64,000 bases of DNA from Leadbetterella lacunae (GTDB lineage Bacteria; Bacteroidota; Bacteroidia; Cytophagales; Spirosomataceae). The stretch is taken from positions 62,001 to 126,000 of the forward strand of contig NZ_JBHRYQ010000001.1 in the NCBI RefSeq assembly GCF_042649125.1. Reading direction: 5' to 3'. The notes below the pieces were generated by a model that was given only the letters and a program-made list of their open reading frames with translations, made no database searches and was not told the DNA's origin. The position numbers were made by a program, and so were the translations under genes. Positions 36,146 through 46,428 of the stretch are shown one piece after another; positions within the stretch are counted from its first letter, which is position 1, and the number at the start of each line of letters is the position of its first letter.

Positions 36146-38881
36146 TTATTCAATGGTAATAAAGCCTAGCATTTTGCTTTTTTCGTTTTTAATTGAAATT
36201 ACATAATAGGCTATTCCCTTTACATTCTTTTCGAATATAACTTTCAATTGCTTATCTTCTTCTTGAGTTTTAAACGGAATTGGGCTGCCATATTTATCAA
36301 AAAATAGCATCTCTTCGAGCTCAATGCTTTGGTCTAAAAGTTTAAATACTACAAATTCATTGAGGCCATCGCCATTTGCCGAGATTCCTTCTGATATAAA
36401 AAACTGCGGATTTTCCTGATTGGCTATCGCAAAAGCTTCATTCGAATTGGTAACATTTGATTCAGTACTATTTTCCCAATATAACTCAATATTCGAGTTT
36501 GATTTTACTTCTATTTCTTTCTCATAAAATCTTTGCCCGTCCACACTCCAATAGCTTAATGTTTGCTCATTTTTAGGATTTGCAACAAGCAAAAAAGTAT
36601 TATCTCGTGGGAAACTAAACTGCTCTTTAGTGGTATTAATAGTAGCAGAATTAGTTTTTGAAGCTCCCATTGAAACCAAATATGAGCCAAGTTCGGTGTT
36701 TGTATTTTTCACTAAAACAGAATCGTATAATACATCACCCGAAAGGTTCAATAAGTGTTTTTTTACAAACGCGGGTCTAGTTTTTAAATAGTCTCTTACG
36801 TAATCGCAGTTTGCTTCCCACGCTTTTTTATCAGCAATAACTTTCCATCTTTTGGTGTGAGCGTCTATTTCTGGAGCGTATTGATTTTGAAATTTATCAA
36901 ATAACAATAAGGCATTTTCTGCCTTAAAAGTAGTAGTTAGTAAGAAATTAAATCTTTCTACAAACTTTGCCTTAAAAGTGGGATTGTCTAAGAGTCTGGT
37001 AAAAATAATATTTGAAGGGTGGTATCTGGCTGTATTTAGGTTGTCAAATTCTGCATTGACGGTTTCACCTAAAGACCTTTCGGCATCGAAAAATAACCAT
37101 CTCCATCTTCCATCTGCATTTTTGCTTGATTCTGAGTTAACTTCTGTTTTATACCTCCAAAGTCTCACATTGTTTTGTGGCCAGTCTATGTTACCCACAT
37201 AAATGTGTGCGATTTGGAAATCTATAAAATTATCAATGTCGATTAATTCTTTTGCTTTCTCAAAGTTTCCTTCATTTCTTAAATCACTGGTTTTGAAAAA
37301 AGTAATTAAATTTTGATAGGCCGTTTTGTCTCCTTGTTCAACCTCTTCTGGGCCATAAAAAACTACTTTAATTAGGTCTAAGTTATTATCCGAAACATTG
37401 TACTTTTTCGAGATGTACTCATTGTCTACGCGTTCTCTGATATTGTGGATTCCCCAATATTCGCCATTGAGAAAGAGTACGCTCGGTTGCGATTTTTGTG
37501 TTGGTATATTTAGGTCTTTTACCAAAGTGTGAATGTAGGCGTCTTTAAACAATGTTTTGTTATAGTCATTTCCGCTATTTCTTATCAAAATACTATTTTG
37601 TCTCAAGCCATTTCCTTCATTAAAAAAGTCATACCCTTGGAAGTTTTCGTCCTCATAAATCCTGAAAGATTTGTATGCAAATGCTCGTGTACACGCACCG
37701 TGTATTCGAGCCCTGATTTTGAAATTTACAGACGCTTGGTTTTTCTTTATGTATTCTATGTTGCCTATTTTTTCGTTTAAACTGCCCCTTAGGTTGTAGT
37801 TTCCTTCGGTGCAGAGGCCTATTGGGTCCAGATTATAGGTTCTAAAAGTGTCAAATATTTGCCCGGCAGTATAGATTCCTTTTTTGTAATCGAAGAGCTC
37901 ATTTTCGTCAATCATTAAAGAAAGCACAGGGAAGGTATACGGTTTATCTCCGCTAGAATTTATAAAGAAGCTACTGCTTATAGGTTCACTGGGTAATCTG
38001 TTTTTCTTTACTGCTATTGCTCTTATTGTATTAGTTTTGTCTATTGCGTAGTTTGGAAAATAGTTTGGTGATCGGTGATATGTGGATGACTTTAGACTCG
38101 TTCGGTTAGGGTTTAAACTAGCGTCTTCTAATTTCAGTTTTTTGCTGTAGGTGTACGTGTCTATTTGGTCAGTTAGTAAAGGTGCATTAGCAGGGTCTGA
38201 GCTTTTTTCTCTATAACTATTTTTATAAGTGTATTTTTTGCCTTCTAAGTTATTTGGACTTGGTGTAGAAGCGTCAGTGGTATAATATATTTCAGTAAAA
38301 AGAGAGCGTTTCTTTATTTTAAGCGTGAGTGAGTTTTTGTGATAACCGCCACTTTTTGTAAAATATGGAGTTCGAGTAAAGCCTTTGTATGCAGTAGCTT
38401 CGTTGTTGGTAATGTTTGGAGTTGGAAATTCAAAATACCTCCATTTTCTGCTGCCATCTGTTTCTCTGCCGCTTGAATAGTTTGTTTTTTGAGATTTGTA
38501 AGTAATTCGGTCTATTTTTTTGCCATTCGAATCAAATAAATATAGGCGTTGGCCGCTTTTGTTTAATTTGAATCCCAAATGTTTATCACCTTTGTTAGGT
38601 TCACCACTGGCAAATAATATTAAGTATCCTTTTGCAGGAATATTTAAATTTTTGGATGTGAGCGAAAGGCTATATTTTGAGTTTTTTGATTCCCCGATTT
38701 GATATCCTGCTAGGTCAATGCTTTCATCAGATTCATTGTAGAGTTCTATCCAGTCGTAGGTTTCACCGGTGGCATCTGGTAGTGAGGTATTGTTAGATGC
38801 CAGGATCTCGTTTATGCAAACTTGACTAAATACACGCTCCGCTAAAAATAGCAGGGATATAATAAGTAGGGCTTTTTTCAT
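36146..38881 (-). CDS. CotH kinase family surface protein with lamin-tail domain and gliding-type C terminus
   Basis: Secreted protein of about 911 residues, started at the ATG at 38881 (MKKALLIISLLFLAERVFSQ); an in-frame ATG 66 bases upstream gives an implausible leader. Domains in order: lamin-tail domain (VCINEILASN... YDWIELYNES), a chitobiase-C-like module (YYTTDASTPS), then CotH (VLFLNGEYWGIHNIRERVDN and WRWLFFDAERSLG). The C terminus (EGISANGDGLNEFVVFKL ... MLFFDKYGS) is the gliding-motility/CHU_C type, marking type IX secretion type B. CotH proteins are atypical protein kinases. It is a paralogue of the next gene on the same strand. Confidence 0.9.
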   Translation of the reverse strand: MKKALLIISLLFLAERVFSQVCINEILASNNTSLPDATGETYDWIELYNESDESIDLAGYQIGESKNSKYSLSLTSKNLNIPAKGYLILFASGEPNKGDKHLGFKLNKSGQRLYLFDSNGKKIDRITYKSQKTNYSSGRETDGSRKWRYFEFPTPNITNNEATAYKGFTRTPYFTKSGGYHKNSLTLKIKKRSLFTEIYYTTDASTPSPNNLEGKKYTYKNSYREKSSDPANAPLLTDQIDTYTYSKKLKLEDASLNPNRTSLKSSTYHRSPNYFPNYAIDKTNTIRAIAVKKNRLPSEPISSSFFINSSGDKPYTFPVLSLMIDENELFDYKKGIYTAGQIFDTFRTYNLDPIGLCTEGNYNLRGSLNEKIGNIEYIKKNQASVNFKIRARIHGACTRAFAYKSFRIYEDENFQGYDFFNEGNGLRQNSILIRNSGNDYNKTLFKDAYIHTLVKDLNIPTQKSQPSVLFLNGEYWGIHNIRERVDNEYISKKYNVSDNNLDLIKVVFYGPEEVEQGDKTAYQNLITFFKTSDLRNEGNFEKAKELIDIDNFIDFQIAHIYVGNIDWPQNNVRLWRYKTEVNSESSKNADGRWRWLFFDAERSLGETVNAEFDNLNTARYHPSNIIFTRLLDNPTFKAKFVERFNFLLTTTFKAENALLLFDKFQNQYAPEIDAHTKRWKVIADKKAWEANCDYVRDYLKTRPAFVKKHLLNLSGDVLYDSVLVKNTNTELGSYLVSMGASKTNSATINTTKEQFSFPRDNTFLLVANPKNEQTLSYWSVDGQRFYEKEIEVKSNSNIELYWENSTESNVTNSNEAFAIANQENPQFFISEGISANGDGLNEFVVFKLLDQSIELEEMLFFDKYGSPIPFKTQEEDKQLKVIFEKNVKGIAYYVISIKNEKSKMLGFITIE

Positions 38882-39037
38882 ATGAGTTTTAGATGTAATT
38901 ACGTTTTTTTTTAAAATTGGGACTAACTTTAAAAAACCTTTTTTCAAAAGGCAGGCATAATTTTTCGATCTATAGGGGTAAACTCGAGCCCAAAAATAAG
39001 TTTTATTTTCTTATAAAAGGAAAGAAAAGCGAATGTT

Positions 39038-42000
39038 TTATTTTAAAACCGTGAAAAATCCGACGTAGTTATTGGGGTCAGTTTTGGTTTTGTAACTATA
39101 AAAATAAGTGCCTGAGTTTAGAATCTCAGTACCTGTTAAGTTTTGACTGCTACCGTCCCAAAGTATTTTATTGTCTAAAATATCTGTTTCTGAAAAGCCT
39201 TTGATTTTTTGACCAAAGCGATCAAATATTTCTAAGTATTCTAATACCAATCCTTTGGGAATTAAGATTTCAAAGTTGTCGTTTTTACCATCTGCATTCG
39301 GTGAAAACCCATCTCTGATTTGTATTTGGTTAAACGGTTCTACACTAAACATAAAAACAGTTGGGTCTGATAGTAAAGGAATTATGAATTTTCCAGAATT
39401 AGAAGTGTCAGAAACCCAAGTAGAAGTTGGTGTTTGAGCTTTTATGAGGCTGTTATTAAAAAATGGGCCACTGTTTTTATCGCTAGCAATTCGGAAACTA
39501 AAAAATACACTGTCGAGTTGCCCAACTTCTAAGGTGTTGGTGTAAGTACTGTCGAGTAAATTTGTATGTAAATATCCATCAAAATCGGTACTCGCTTTCA
39601 AGTTACCACTTGTGCTGACACTGGGCGTTCCGAGAATTTTAAAATTGGAATTTGGCCCAAAAGTTGATCTTAGATTTTGAGAAATATGAATATTTTTCAG
39701 AACTGTATTTCCTAAGTTTTTGATCAAAACCAATAGGGTGTACTCCGATTGGTCGTTCGTGATTTTTACAGAATCCACTATTAATTGGGAACAAGCTATG
39801 GCGGAATAAGCAGGTCCCAAATCAAACTTTATGAGGGTAGGAGCTTGGTTATTTGTGGGGTCTCCATCTTGGTCTGGATCATGGTTATTTCCGTCAGTGG
39901 AGATATCCAAAGTGCTGTTTGCTTGCTCTGCCCATGCGTTTGCATAAAAATTTGGAGTGGTAGCTTTGCTTAAGTTAACTTTAAAACTAAGAGAAATACT
40001 GTTTTTTGAACGTGCCGAAATAGTGCTAAGGCTATCAATTAAGAGACTTATTCTTTTTGTTTTGCCTTCATAAGTTGGATTTACGTATAGAGACTTATCT
40101 GCTGTAACAGTTAAGGAGTTTTCCACCAAAGAGGCTCCATTTCCAAAAGTTTTGGCTAAGTCGAGCTTAATATCTATCGGATTTATACTATTTTCAGTAA
40201 TGTTATTTATGTCTATTTTGAGTACAGCAGCATAAATCCCATTTGAGATTTTCTGAGTTTCTTCTGCCCTCATATTTAAGCCCACTGCTCGAACTTCAGT
40301 TTTACTGTTTAATACCCAAAACGCTGAGTTATTTTCTTTGTTTTCGTCTATTTGATCTAATGAAATCAAGTTAGCGGAAATTTTGGTTTCTGCTTTTGCA
40401 TTAAGTATCAAATTGATGGTTTTCTCTATACTAGCACTAGTTTTTAGCTCTTCTATTTTAAACACCCAATATCCGTTTTCATATTTCCCTTCAGAGCCTG
40501 TGGTCTGAATTTCGTAATTAGCTAAGATTGGCACACCTACAATTATATTCTTTGCCGAATTTTTACCTATGTTTTCAATGCTTATTTTAAGCTGGATGGG
40601 TTCATTTTTTTGAGCTATATTTTTATCTGAAGAAATTGAAATTTTTATATCTGTATAATCGCTATTGGCGGGCAATTTGATTTCATCCGTACACGGATTA
40701 CTTATTGCTTTTAATTTGGAAGAATTAGAAATACAACCGCTGTTATTTCTATTAAAAATATAATATGTTCCGGCTTTTGCCAATTTCGAATTTGGGTATA
40801 TGGGTGAATTCGGGTCGTTTATTTCATGAAATGTATAAAGATCGGTCTCTTTTGTATTTAGTAAGGCATCTGTAAGATTTACCGTACTGTAGCCACATAC
40901 ATTTGCTATTTCTACAAGGTTATCTGGCGAAGTAGGATTTTCGAAGGCTTCAATACTCGTTTCGGCAGACCAATTGCTGACACAATCGCCATCTTTTGAT
41001 TTACATTTTGCTTTATATTTGGTGACACTTTTTGCGGTTGGAGTTACTTTCAAAACTTCCCCTTTAAATCCATTTGACCATTCTACTAAACCCGTGCAGC
41101 CTTCGGCGGTTAATTGAGCACTTTGACCCAAGCATATAGTCGAGCTGCTTGTTTTAATTTTAGGAGTAGGTGGCAATCCGAGTTTGAGATCTATTTTGTT
41201 TGAAACTTCACTTAAACACTGATTTGCATAGCAAGATGCTGTATAGCTAACATTTGAAGTAGGTTTTACCAAAAGTAATGCACCTTCCAGGCCATTTGAC
41301 CAGATTGTTTTTCCGGCACATTCACTTACTGATAAGCTTACGGTTTCGCCCAAACATAATATTTCTTTATCTGATGAGATCAGTGGAGGTGTGGCACGTT
41401 GTGATCGTTTTATTTCTACTTCGGCAGATACGTCAGACACGCCGCAAGTGGAACTGCAATACGCAGAATATTTCCCCTCGGCCACCTGTAGTGTTTTTCC
41501 TGTTGCTCCGTTTGACCAAAATACCGTTCCGTTTATACAACCAAGTGCATTTATTTTAATTTTTTCGGTACCGCAAATAATTAATTTTTCTGCTTCAAGG
41601 GTTGGAGTTTTAGGTCGGTTTTTTGAATAATCGGCTGCTATGGAATATGTGATATTTTGAACTTTTATATGGTCGGTTTGACTTTCAGTCAATGCTGTTT
41701 TTTTATAGGAGTCAATGCTAGAAAAGCCTTCTGCTTGGGTCGCACCATATAATCCGACTTGAGGTGCCACTTTAGTTTTAAAATTAATGTCGTCTAAAGT
41801 GAGAGCGTCTCTTGCACCTGATTTACCTGAGCCGGTGTAATAATATTTCCAAAAAAACTGTACGTATGGTTTTTTGAGGGCATCGTCTGGAACTCTAATC
41901 GCGGTAAATGTTTTTGAGTCATTTTCTGTGTTAGAACCTTGGTAGGTGCTGTTTTCTATTTCTTTAAATGAACCGTTTTCGCCCACTCTATAAAACAGCG

Positions 42001-44833
42001 AAATTGCATATTTTCGGGTGCCAACTATGCTTGTTTTGCATGTCCATGATACATTTAGCGAGTCAAGTCCTTCGGTGTTGGCTGCCATCACGAAGCCTCC
42101 TAATTGTCCATATGGATAGCCCGTGTGCTCGTTTGGTCCCGAAGTATTGATAAATGTTACGCCATTTTGGCCTTCACCCATTATTCTACTTCTAGTGTCA
42201 TAGTCAAAGAGTCCGTCTGTAAAACCAGCTATGCCTGCAGATTTGTCTGGGTCGCGTTTGTCTAAAAACACAAACTTTGAATTCGGAGGATTGCTTCCTT
42301 TAGAATTTATGGCAGCCCATTCTTCAAAAAAATATCCACAATCAGCCAATGAGGCAGGCGGTATATTTGAAATGTCGGGTAAGTTAGTTTGCTCAAAAAA
42401 GGCTTTATAACTTGTGTTTTTATTCGAAATAACCACTATGGTTTTTTCGGTAGAAATGGCTCCGTCGTGCTCCCACCTCAGAAACCTGAAACCTGGTTTT
42501 TCTTCTGCCGTTATTGTTATGGGTTTGTTTTTATAATATTTTCCTTCCCATTCTAAATTTGCATTGAGTACTACTCCATCTGTCTCAGGCGAAATCAGCA
42601 TTTGATTCACGCTGGCCACGCCCATTTTTAAGTCATTGGTAGCAATTTTTAAAGTAAAAGTAGTCTCTAATCCAAAAGTTTGTTGAAGCTGCTGACGCAT
42701 CGCTTCGGGCCTTTCTGAAAGATATTTCTGTACTACGTTGCATTGGCTTATCCAGTTTGTTTTACTTCCCAGTGTGTTCCAACGTTCGTTATGCTTCGTA
42801 ATTTCAGAGTCGTAAAGATTTCTAAATGTCTGCAGTAATTTAAGTGAGTTTTCAGTCTTAAAAGTTGTGTTTAGTTTGTCCGAAAATCTGGCGATAAAAA
42901 GGTTTTTGAAACTTTCATTTTCTAAGAATTTCCTGAAAATGAAATTCTCTTCTTTGGTTAAGGCTTGTTGTAGGTTGGTAAAATTGGCATCTACCACCAT
43001 TCCTAAACTTTTTTCGGCATCATAAAATAGATACCGCCATCTACCGTCTTGTCCATAAGCGGCAAAAGGCGAATAGGTTTCGGTTCGGTTTCTCCAAAGA
43101 CGCACATTGTTTTGTGGCCAATCAATATTCCCAACAAAAATCTCCGCAATTTGATAATCAATCAGATTGTCTATGTCAAAATAAGTCTTTGCTTTTTCAT
43201 AGTTTGGGGTGGTCGTTAAGTTATTGGCCTTCAAAAAAGACATCATCTCATCGTAGTGAACGCCATCGCCATATTCAATTTCGTCAGGTCCGGTCCAAAC
43301 TATTTTTCTTAAGTCTATTTGGTCTGTTTTTACGCCATAATGTGTGTTTAAATAGTATTTGTCTAGCCTTTCTCTGATATTATGAATTCCCCAATATTCT
43401 CCATTTAGATATACCACAGAAGCTTTTGAGCGTTGAATTCCAAATTGGAAGTTTTGAACCAAAGTATGAATAAAGCTATCTCTGAAAAGTGTGCCGTTGT
43501 AATCATTTCCTGAGTTTCTAAGTATAATATTGCGTGATACTAGCTCAGGTGAATCATTAAAAAATGCATAGTTGTCAAAGTAGTTATTTCCATAAACCCG
43601 AAGTGATTTATAAGGCAAAGAACGCGAACATGCTCCGTGAATTTTGAAACTTAAACTCTGATTTAAAACTTGTTTTTTTTGGTCGAATAATTCAAAATTT
43701 CCTGGCATTTCCCATTCGTCTCCTTCGTTTGAGAAGTTCCCTGGCGTACAAAAGTCAGATTTTAAATTTGGGTTTACTTTTCTATAATCGTCAAAACTTT
43801 TGCCTGCGGTATAAAAACCCGAGTTGTAATCAAAAAGGTTTTTTTCTGGAATAGTTACCGATATAACCGGAAAGTCAGTTGAACTAGACCCATTGTGATT
43901 TATAAAATAACTCTGCGTAACAATGTCACTGGGCAAATATCCGGGCTTAACGGCCACCGCACGCACCACTGTGGCTTTTGCTATGTTTACTTTTGGAAAA
44001 TAAGTGGGTGCGTTGTCCCAAGTACTTGAGATTAAACTTAGGCTGTTTGCGGTATTGGTTTTATCTAATACCTTGATGGGCTCAGCGTTTGTGAGCGACT
44101 TGTATATCCGAGTCAGAAGAGGCCCTTCACTGTCGCCCTGATTTTGAATATATTTGTTTTTGTAAGAATACGTTTGGGTTGTAAGGTTGGCAAGGCTTGG
44201 TTCAGAGCCATCGGTGCTTACATAAACTTTAATGTCTGTTGTTTCTGCAGATATTTTTAAATCAAATGCAGTAGTATAGAAGCCGCCTTTTTGAGAAAAA
44301 ATTGGAGCAGGAGTAAAGCCTAGGTATGCCTCGTTCACGTTGTTGGTGGTTTTAGGCGTAGCTTTAGTAAAATACTTTAAATTTTGAGAGCCGTCGGGTT
44401 GTCTGCCATAGGCTACGTCTTGTCGTTGATTTTCAAAATCGATTTTATTTATGATAGTTTTTCCATCAGGTGAAACCAATAGGAAGGATTCTTTTATGGC
44501 AGAAAGAGCAAAAGGAAGGTGGGTGTTATTGACAGTAGGTGCATTACTACACCACAGAACCAGAAACCCTTTGGGTGATATTTTTAAGCTTTGACTTCCT
44601 GCTTTTAATTGAAATTTATTTAGATTTTCGGGGTCATCACTGACATAATATCCGGTGATATCCACGGTCTGATTTCCGGCATTGTAGAGTTCTACCCAAT
44701 CGGAGTAGTTTCCTTTTTCGTCTTTAAAGGTTTTGCTATTTGAAGCCTGTAATTCATTAATATACAGCTGACCATGTACTACTGAATAGTAACATAAGAC
44801 AATTATAATTAATATGAATCTCTTTGTTTTCAT
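39038..44833 (-). CDS. giant CotH kinase/lamin-tail surface protein with Ig-like and DUF11-type repeats
   Basis: Secreted protein of 1931 residues. The N-terminal third matches the smaller neighbour: lamin-tail domain (LYINELQASNSKTF), chitobiase-C-like module (VYVSTDGSEPS) and CotH (YLNGEYWGIHNIRERLDKYY, WRYLFYDAEKSLG). The middle has a beta-sandwich region and three tandem Cys-containing Ig-like repeats, each with a W-SNG core (VFWSNGATGKTL, TIWSNGLEGALL, VEWSNGFKGEVL). DUF11/SdrD-like repeats follow (IQLKISIENIGKNSAKNI). The end is a gliding-type C-terminal domain (DGFSPNADGKNDNFEIL, LEIFDRFGQK), so it is probably exported by the type IX system and attached to the surface. The substrate of the kinase domain is unknown. 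Confidence 0.92.
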   Translation of the reverse strand: MKTKRFILIIIVLCYYSVVHGQLYINELQASNSKTFKDEKGNYSDWVELYNAGNQTVDITGYYVSDDPENLNKFQLKAGSQSLKISPKGFLVLWCSNAPTVNNTHLPFALSAIKESFLLVSPDGKTIINKIDFENQRQDVAYGRQPDGSQNLKYFTKATPKTTNNVNEAYLGFTPAPIFSQKGGFYTTAFDLKISAETTDIKVYVSTDGSEPSLANLTTQTYSYKNKYIQNQGDSEGPLLTRIYKSLTNAEPIKVLDKTNTANSLSLISSTWDNAPTYFPKVNIAKATVVRAVAVKPGYLPSDIVTQSYFINHNGSSSTDFPVISVTIPEKNLFDYNSGFYTAGKSFDDYRKVNPNLKSDFCTPGNFSNEGDEWEMPGNFELFDQKKQVLNQSLSFKIHGACSRSLPYKSLRVYGNNYFDNYAFFNDSPELVSRNIILRNSGNDYNGTLFRDSFIHTLVQNFQFGIQRSKASVVYLNGEYWGIHNIRERLDKYYLNTHYGVKTDQIDLRKIVWTGPDEIEYGDGVHYDEMMSFLKANNLTTTPNYEKAKTYFDIDNLIDYQIAEIFVGNIDWPQNNVRLWRNRTETYSPFAAYGQDGRWRYLFYDAEKSLGMVVDANFTNLQQALTKEENFIFRKFLENESFKNLFIARFSDKLNTTFKTENSLKLLQTFRNLYDSEITKHNERWNTLGSKTNWISQCNVVQKYLSERPEAMRQQLQQTFGLETTFTLKIATNDLKMGVASVNQMLISPETDGVVLNANLEWEGKYYKNKPITITAEEKPGFRFLRWEHDGAISTEKTIVVISNKNTSYKAFFEQTNLPDISNIPPASLADCGYFFEEWAAINSKGSNPPNSKFVFLDKRDPDKSAGIAGFTDGLFDYDTRSRIMGEGQNGVTFINTSGPNEHTGYPYGQLGGFVMAANTEGLDSLNVSWTCKTSIVGTRKYAISLFYRVGENGSFKEIENSTYQGSNTENDSKTFTAIRVPDDALKKPYVQFFWKYYYTGSGKSGARDALTLDDINFKTKVAPQVGLYGATQAEGFSSIDSYKKTALTESQTDHIKVQNITYSIAADYSKNRPKTPTLEAEKLIICGTEKIKINALGCINGTVFWSNGATGKTLQVAEGKYSAYCSSTCGVSDVSAEVEIKRSQRATPPLISSDKEILCLGETVSLSVSECAGKTIWSNGLEGALLLVKPTSNVSYTASCYANQCLSEVSNKIDLKLGLPPTPKIKTSSSTICLGQSAQLTAEGCTGLVEWSNGFKGEVLKVTPTAKSVTKYKAKCKSKDGDCVSNWSAETSIEAFENPTSPDNLVEIANVCGYSTVNLTDALLNTKETDLYTFHEINDPNSPIYPNSKLAKAGTYYIFNRNNSGCISNSSKLKAISNPCTDEIKLPANSDYTDIKISISSDKNIAQKNEPIQLKISIENIGKNSAKNIIVGVPILANYEIQTTGSEGKYENGYWVFKIEELKTSASIEKTINLILNAKAETKISANLISLDQIDENKENNSAFWVLNSKTEVRAVGLNMRAEETQKISNGIYAAVLKIDINNITENSINPIDIKLDLAKTFGNGASLVENSLTVTADKSLYVNPTYEGKTKRISLLIDSLSTISARSKNSISLSFKVNLSKATTPNFYANAWAEQANSTLDISTDGNNHDPDQDGDPTNNQAPTLIKFDLGPAYSAIACSQLIVDSVKITNDQSEYTLLVLIKNLGNTVLKNIHISQNLRSTFGPNSNFKILGTPSVSTSGNLKASTDFDGYLHTNLLDSTYTNTLEVGQLDSVFFSFRIASDKNSGPFFNNSLIKAQTPTSTWVSDTSNSGKFIIPLLSDPTVFMFSVEPFNQIQIRDGFSPNADGKNDNFEILIPKGLVLEYLEIFDRFGQKIKGFSETDILDNKILWDGSSQNLTGTEILNSGTYFYSYKTKTDPNNYVGFFTVLK

Positions 44834-44969
44834 GCAATAAATTAAAACCGAACATCATATGTAAATAATATGATTATTAGAATTTATAGGTGAAAAGCAC
44901 AAATGTAAAGAGCCGCTTGATAACTGATTCAAGAAGAGTATTAAATCAGCCTGGATTTTTATTTTTCGG

Positions 44970-45218
44970 TTATTCCGGGCCGTAAATCTGCATTAAATCA
45001 GATATTTCTTGGTCAACAGTGACGCTTGGTACTTTCAATTTACAAATATTATACCAATATCGTGCATTGAAGGCATCGCCTTCTATTCGGTGTATTAAAG
45101 CATGGAGCCTGTCAAAGTCAGGATGACCTTCTTTAGATTGTGCTATTTCGTGGGCTTCATGCCATTTTCCTTCTTTTGCAAATACAAGTCCCTTGTAGAT
45201 TTTTTCATTATAATTCAT
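44970..45218 (-). CDS. small conserved cytoplasmic protein, unknown function
   Basis: Acidic protein of 82 residues with no signal or TM helix, predicted all-helical. It carries the pattern WHEAHEIAQ ... LHALIHRIEGDAFNARYWY, which I recognise from short uncharacterised proteins in many Gram-negative bacteria. The helix pair resembles a TPR-like hairpin. It stands alone between the giant CotH gene and nagA, both on the same strand. No function can be offered. Confidence 0.72.
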   Translation of the reverse strand: MNYNEKIYKGLVFAKEGKWHEAHEIAQSKEGHPDFDRLHALIHRIEGDAFNARYWYNICKLKVPSVTVDQEISDLMQIYGPE

Positions 45219-45330
45219 AAATATCGAATTTTCTATATAAAAAAATAAGTACTGTAATTTCTGAATTTATTTACTATTTTGAATTGATTATATTTTAAAT
45301 AAATATTGTAATTTCAATTTCTTCTGAAAA

Positions 45331-46428
45331 TTAAATAATGACATTTACTTTTTCAAATACTCCTTCAAATGAGATTAGCTTTGCCTCGTAGCCAAGCTCT
45401 ATTTTTCCAAATTTCCTGTTAGATTTTATCAATGAAGCAGGAGTAGAGGTGCTCATTTTTAAGGCTAGCTCTAAGGGGATATTTAAAAACTTTATGGCAT
45501 TCTTAACCGCGTCTTTCATAGAGATTGCTGCCCCGGCGAGGTTTCCTTCACTGTTTGTATAGGCGTTATCCTTTAAAACTGCATCAAATTCCTCCCATTT
45601 AAATTCCTTCTTTTTGTAGTTTTGAAACAGTGCATCTGATATTAAAAACAACCCCTCTCTTTTTTCATTCAATGCCACTTTAGCCGAATTGTAACTTACA
45701 TGCACACCATCTAAAATTATAGGAGCAAAAACCTGTGGGTTTAAAAATGTAGCCCCAACTAACCCTGGTTCACGATGTCCAAAAGCAGACATCGCATTAA
45801 ATAAATGCGTTACCAGTTTTATTCCTTTTTTAAATGCCCGATCGGCTTCTTCAAAAGTAGCATTTGAATGCCCCGCAGAAATTTGAATATTGGAGTTCAG
45901 TAGCAATTCTAAACACTCATCGTTAAACAACTCAGGATCGATTGTAATTATTTTTATATAATCTTCGGCCGCTTTTAATATATTCTGAAGGTTGTTTAAA
46001 GAAGGTTTTTGTAGGTATTTTTCCAAATGGGCTCCTCTTTTTACAGGATTAAGGAATGGCCCTTCGAGGTGCATGCCCAATACGCCAGAATTTGTATTTT
46101 GCTTTAAATAAGATTTTATTGCGGATATTCCTGTATTTATATTTTCAAAAGAGGACGTAATTAGGGTCGGGAGCGTATGGGTAACTCCGTTTTTTAATGC
46201 TGCCGTTTCTATATCATGAATAGTTTCCTCTGTGGGTTTGTTGGTGAAGTGAAACTCTTCGCCACCATTTATATGTAGGTCAACTAGCCCTGGCGATACA
46301 CATTCAAAATCAAAAGTGCTATGTTGGCTTATTTCTTTTATTGAAATGATTTTGTTGTCAGCAATTTCTATTTCTTGATTATTTAAAATCACACCATTTG
46401 AAAAGCTTTTTTTTGCTGAAACTTTCAT
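45331..46428 (-). CDS. nagA: N-acetylglucosamine-6-phosphate deacetylase
   Basis: Cytoplasmic amidohydrolase that removes acetate from GlcNAc-6-phosphate, feeding amino sugar catabolism and cell-wall recycling. It is 365 residues. Visible signatures: SPGLVDLHINGGEEFHF, LGMHLEGPFLNPVKRGAH with the metal-ligand Glu, SAGHSNATFEEADRAF, THLFNAMSAFGHREPGLVG with metal and substrate His, and LISDAL with the catalytic Asp. The start overlaps the stop of the upstream membrane-protein gene (ATGA at 46428-46425), showing translational coupling. No nagB lies nearby. Confidence 0.92.
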   Translation of the reverse strand: MKVSAKKSFSNGVILNNQEIEIADNKIISIKEISQHSTFDFECVSPGLVDLHINGGEEFHFTNKPTEETIHDIETAALKNGVTHTLPTLITSSFENINTGISAIKSYLKQNTNSGVLGMHLEGPFLNPVKRGAHLEKYLQKPSLNNLQNILKAAEDYIKIITIDPELFNDECLELLLNSNIQISAGHSNATFEEADRAFKKGIKLVTHLFNAMSAFGHREPGLVGATFLNPQVFAPIILDGVHVSYNSAKVALNEKREGLFLISDALFQNYKKKEFKWEEFDAVLKDNAYTNSEGNLAGAAISMKDAVKNAIKFLNIPLELALKMSTSTPASLIKSNRKFGKIELGYEAKLISFEGVFEKVNVII

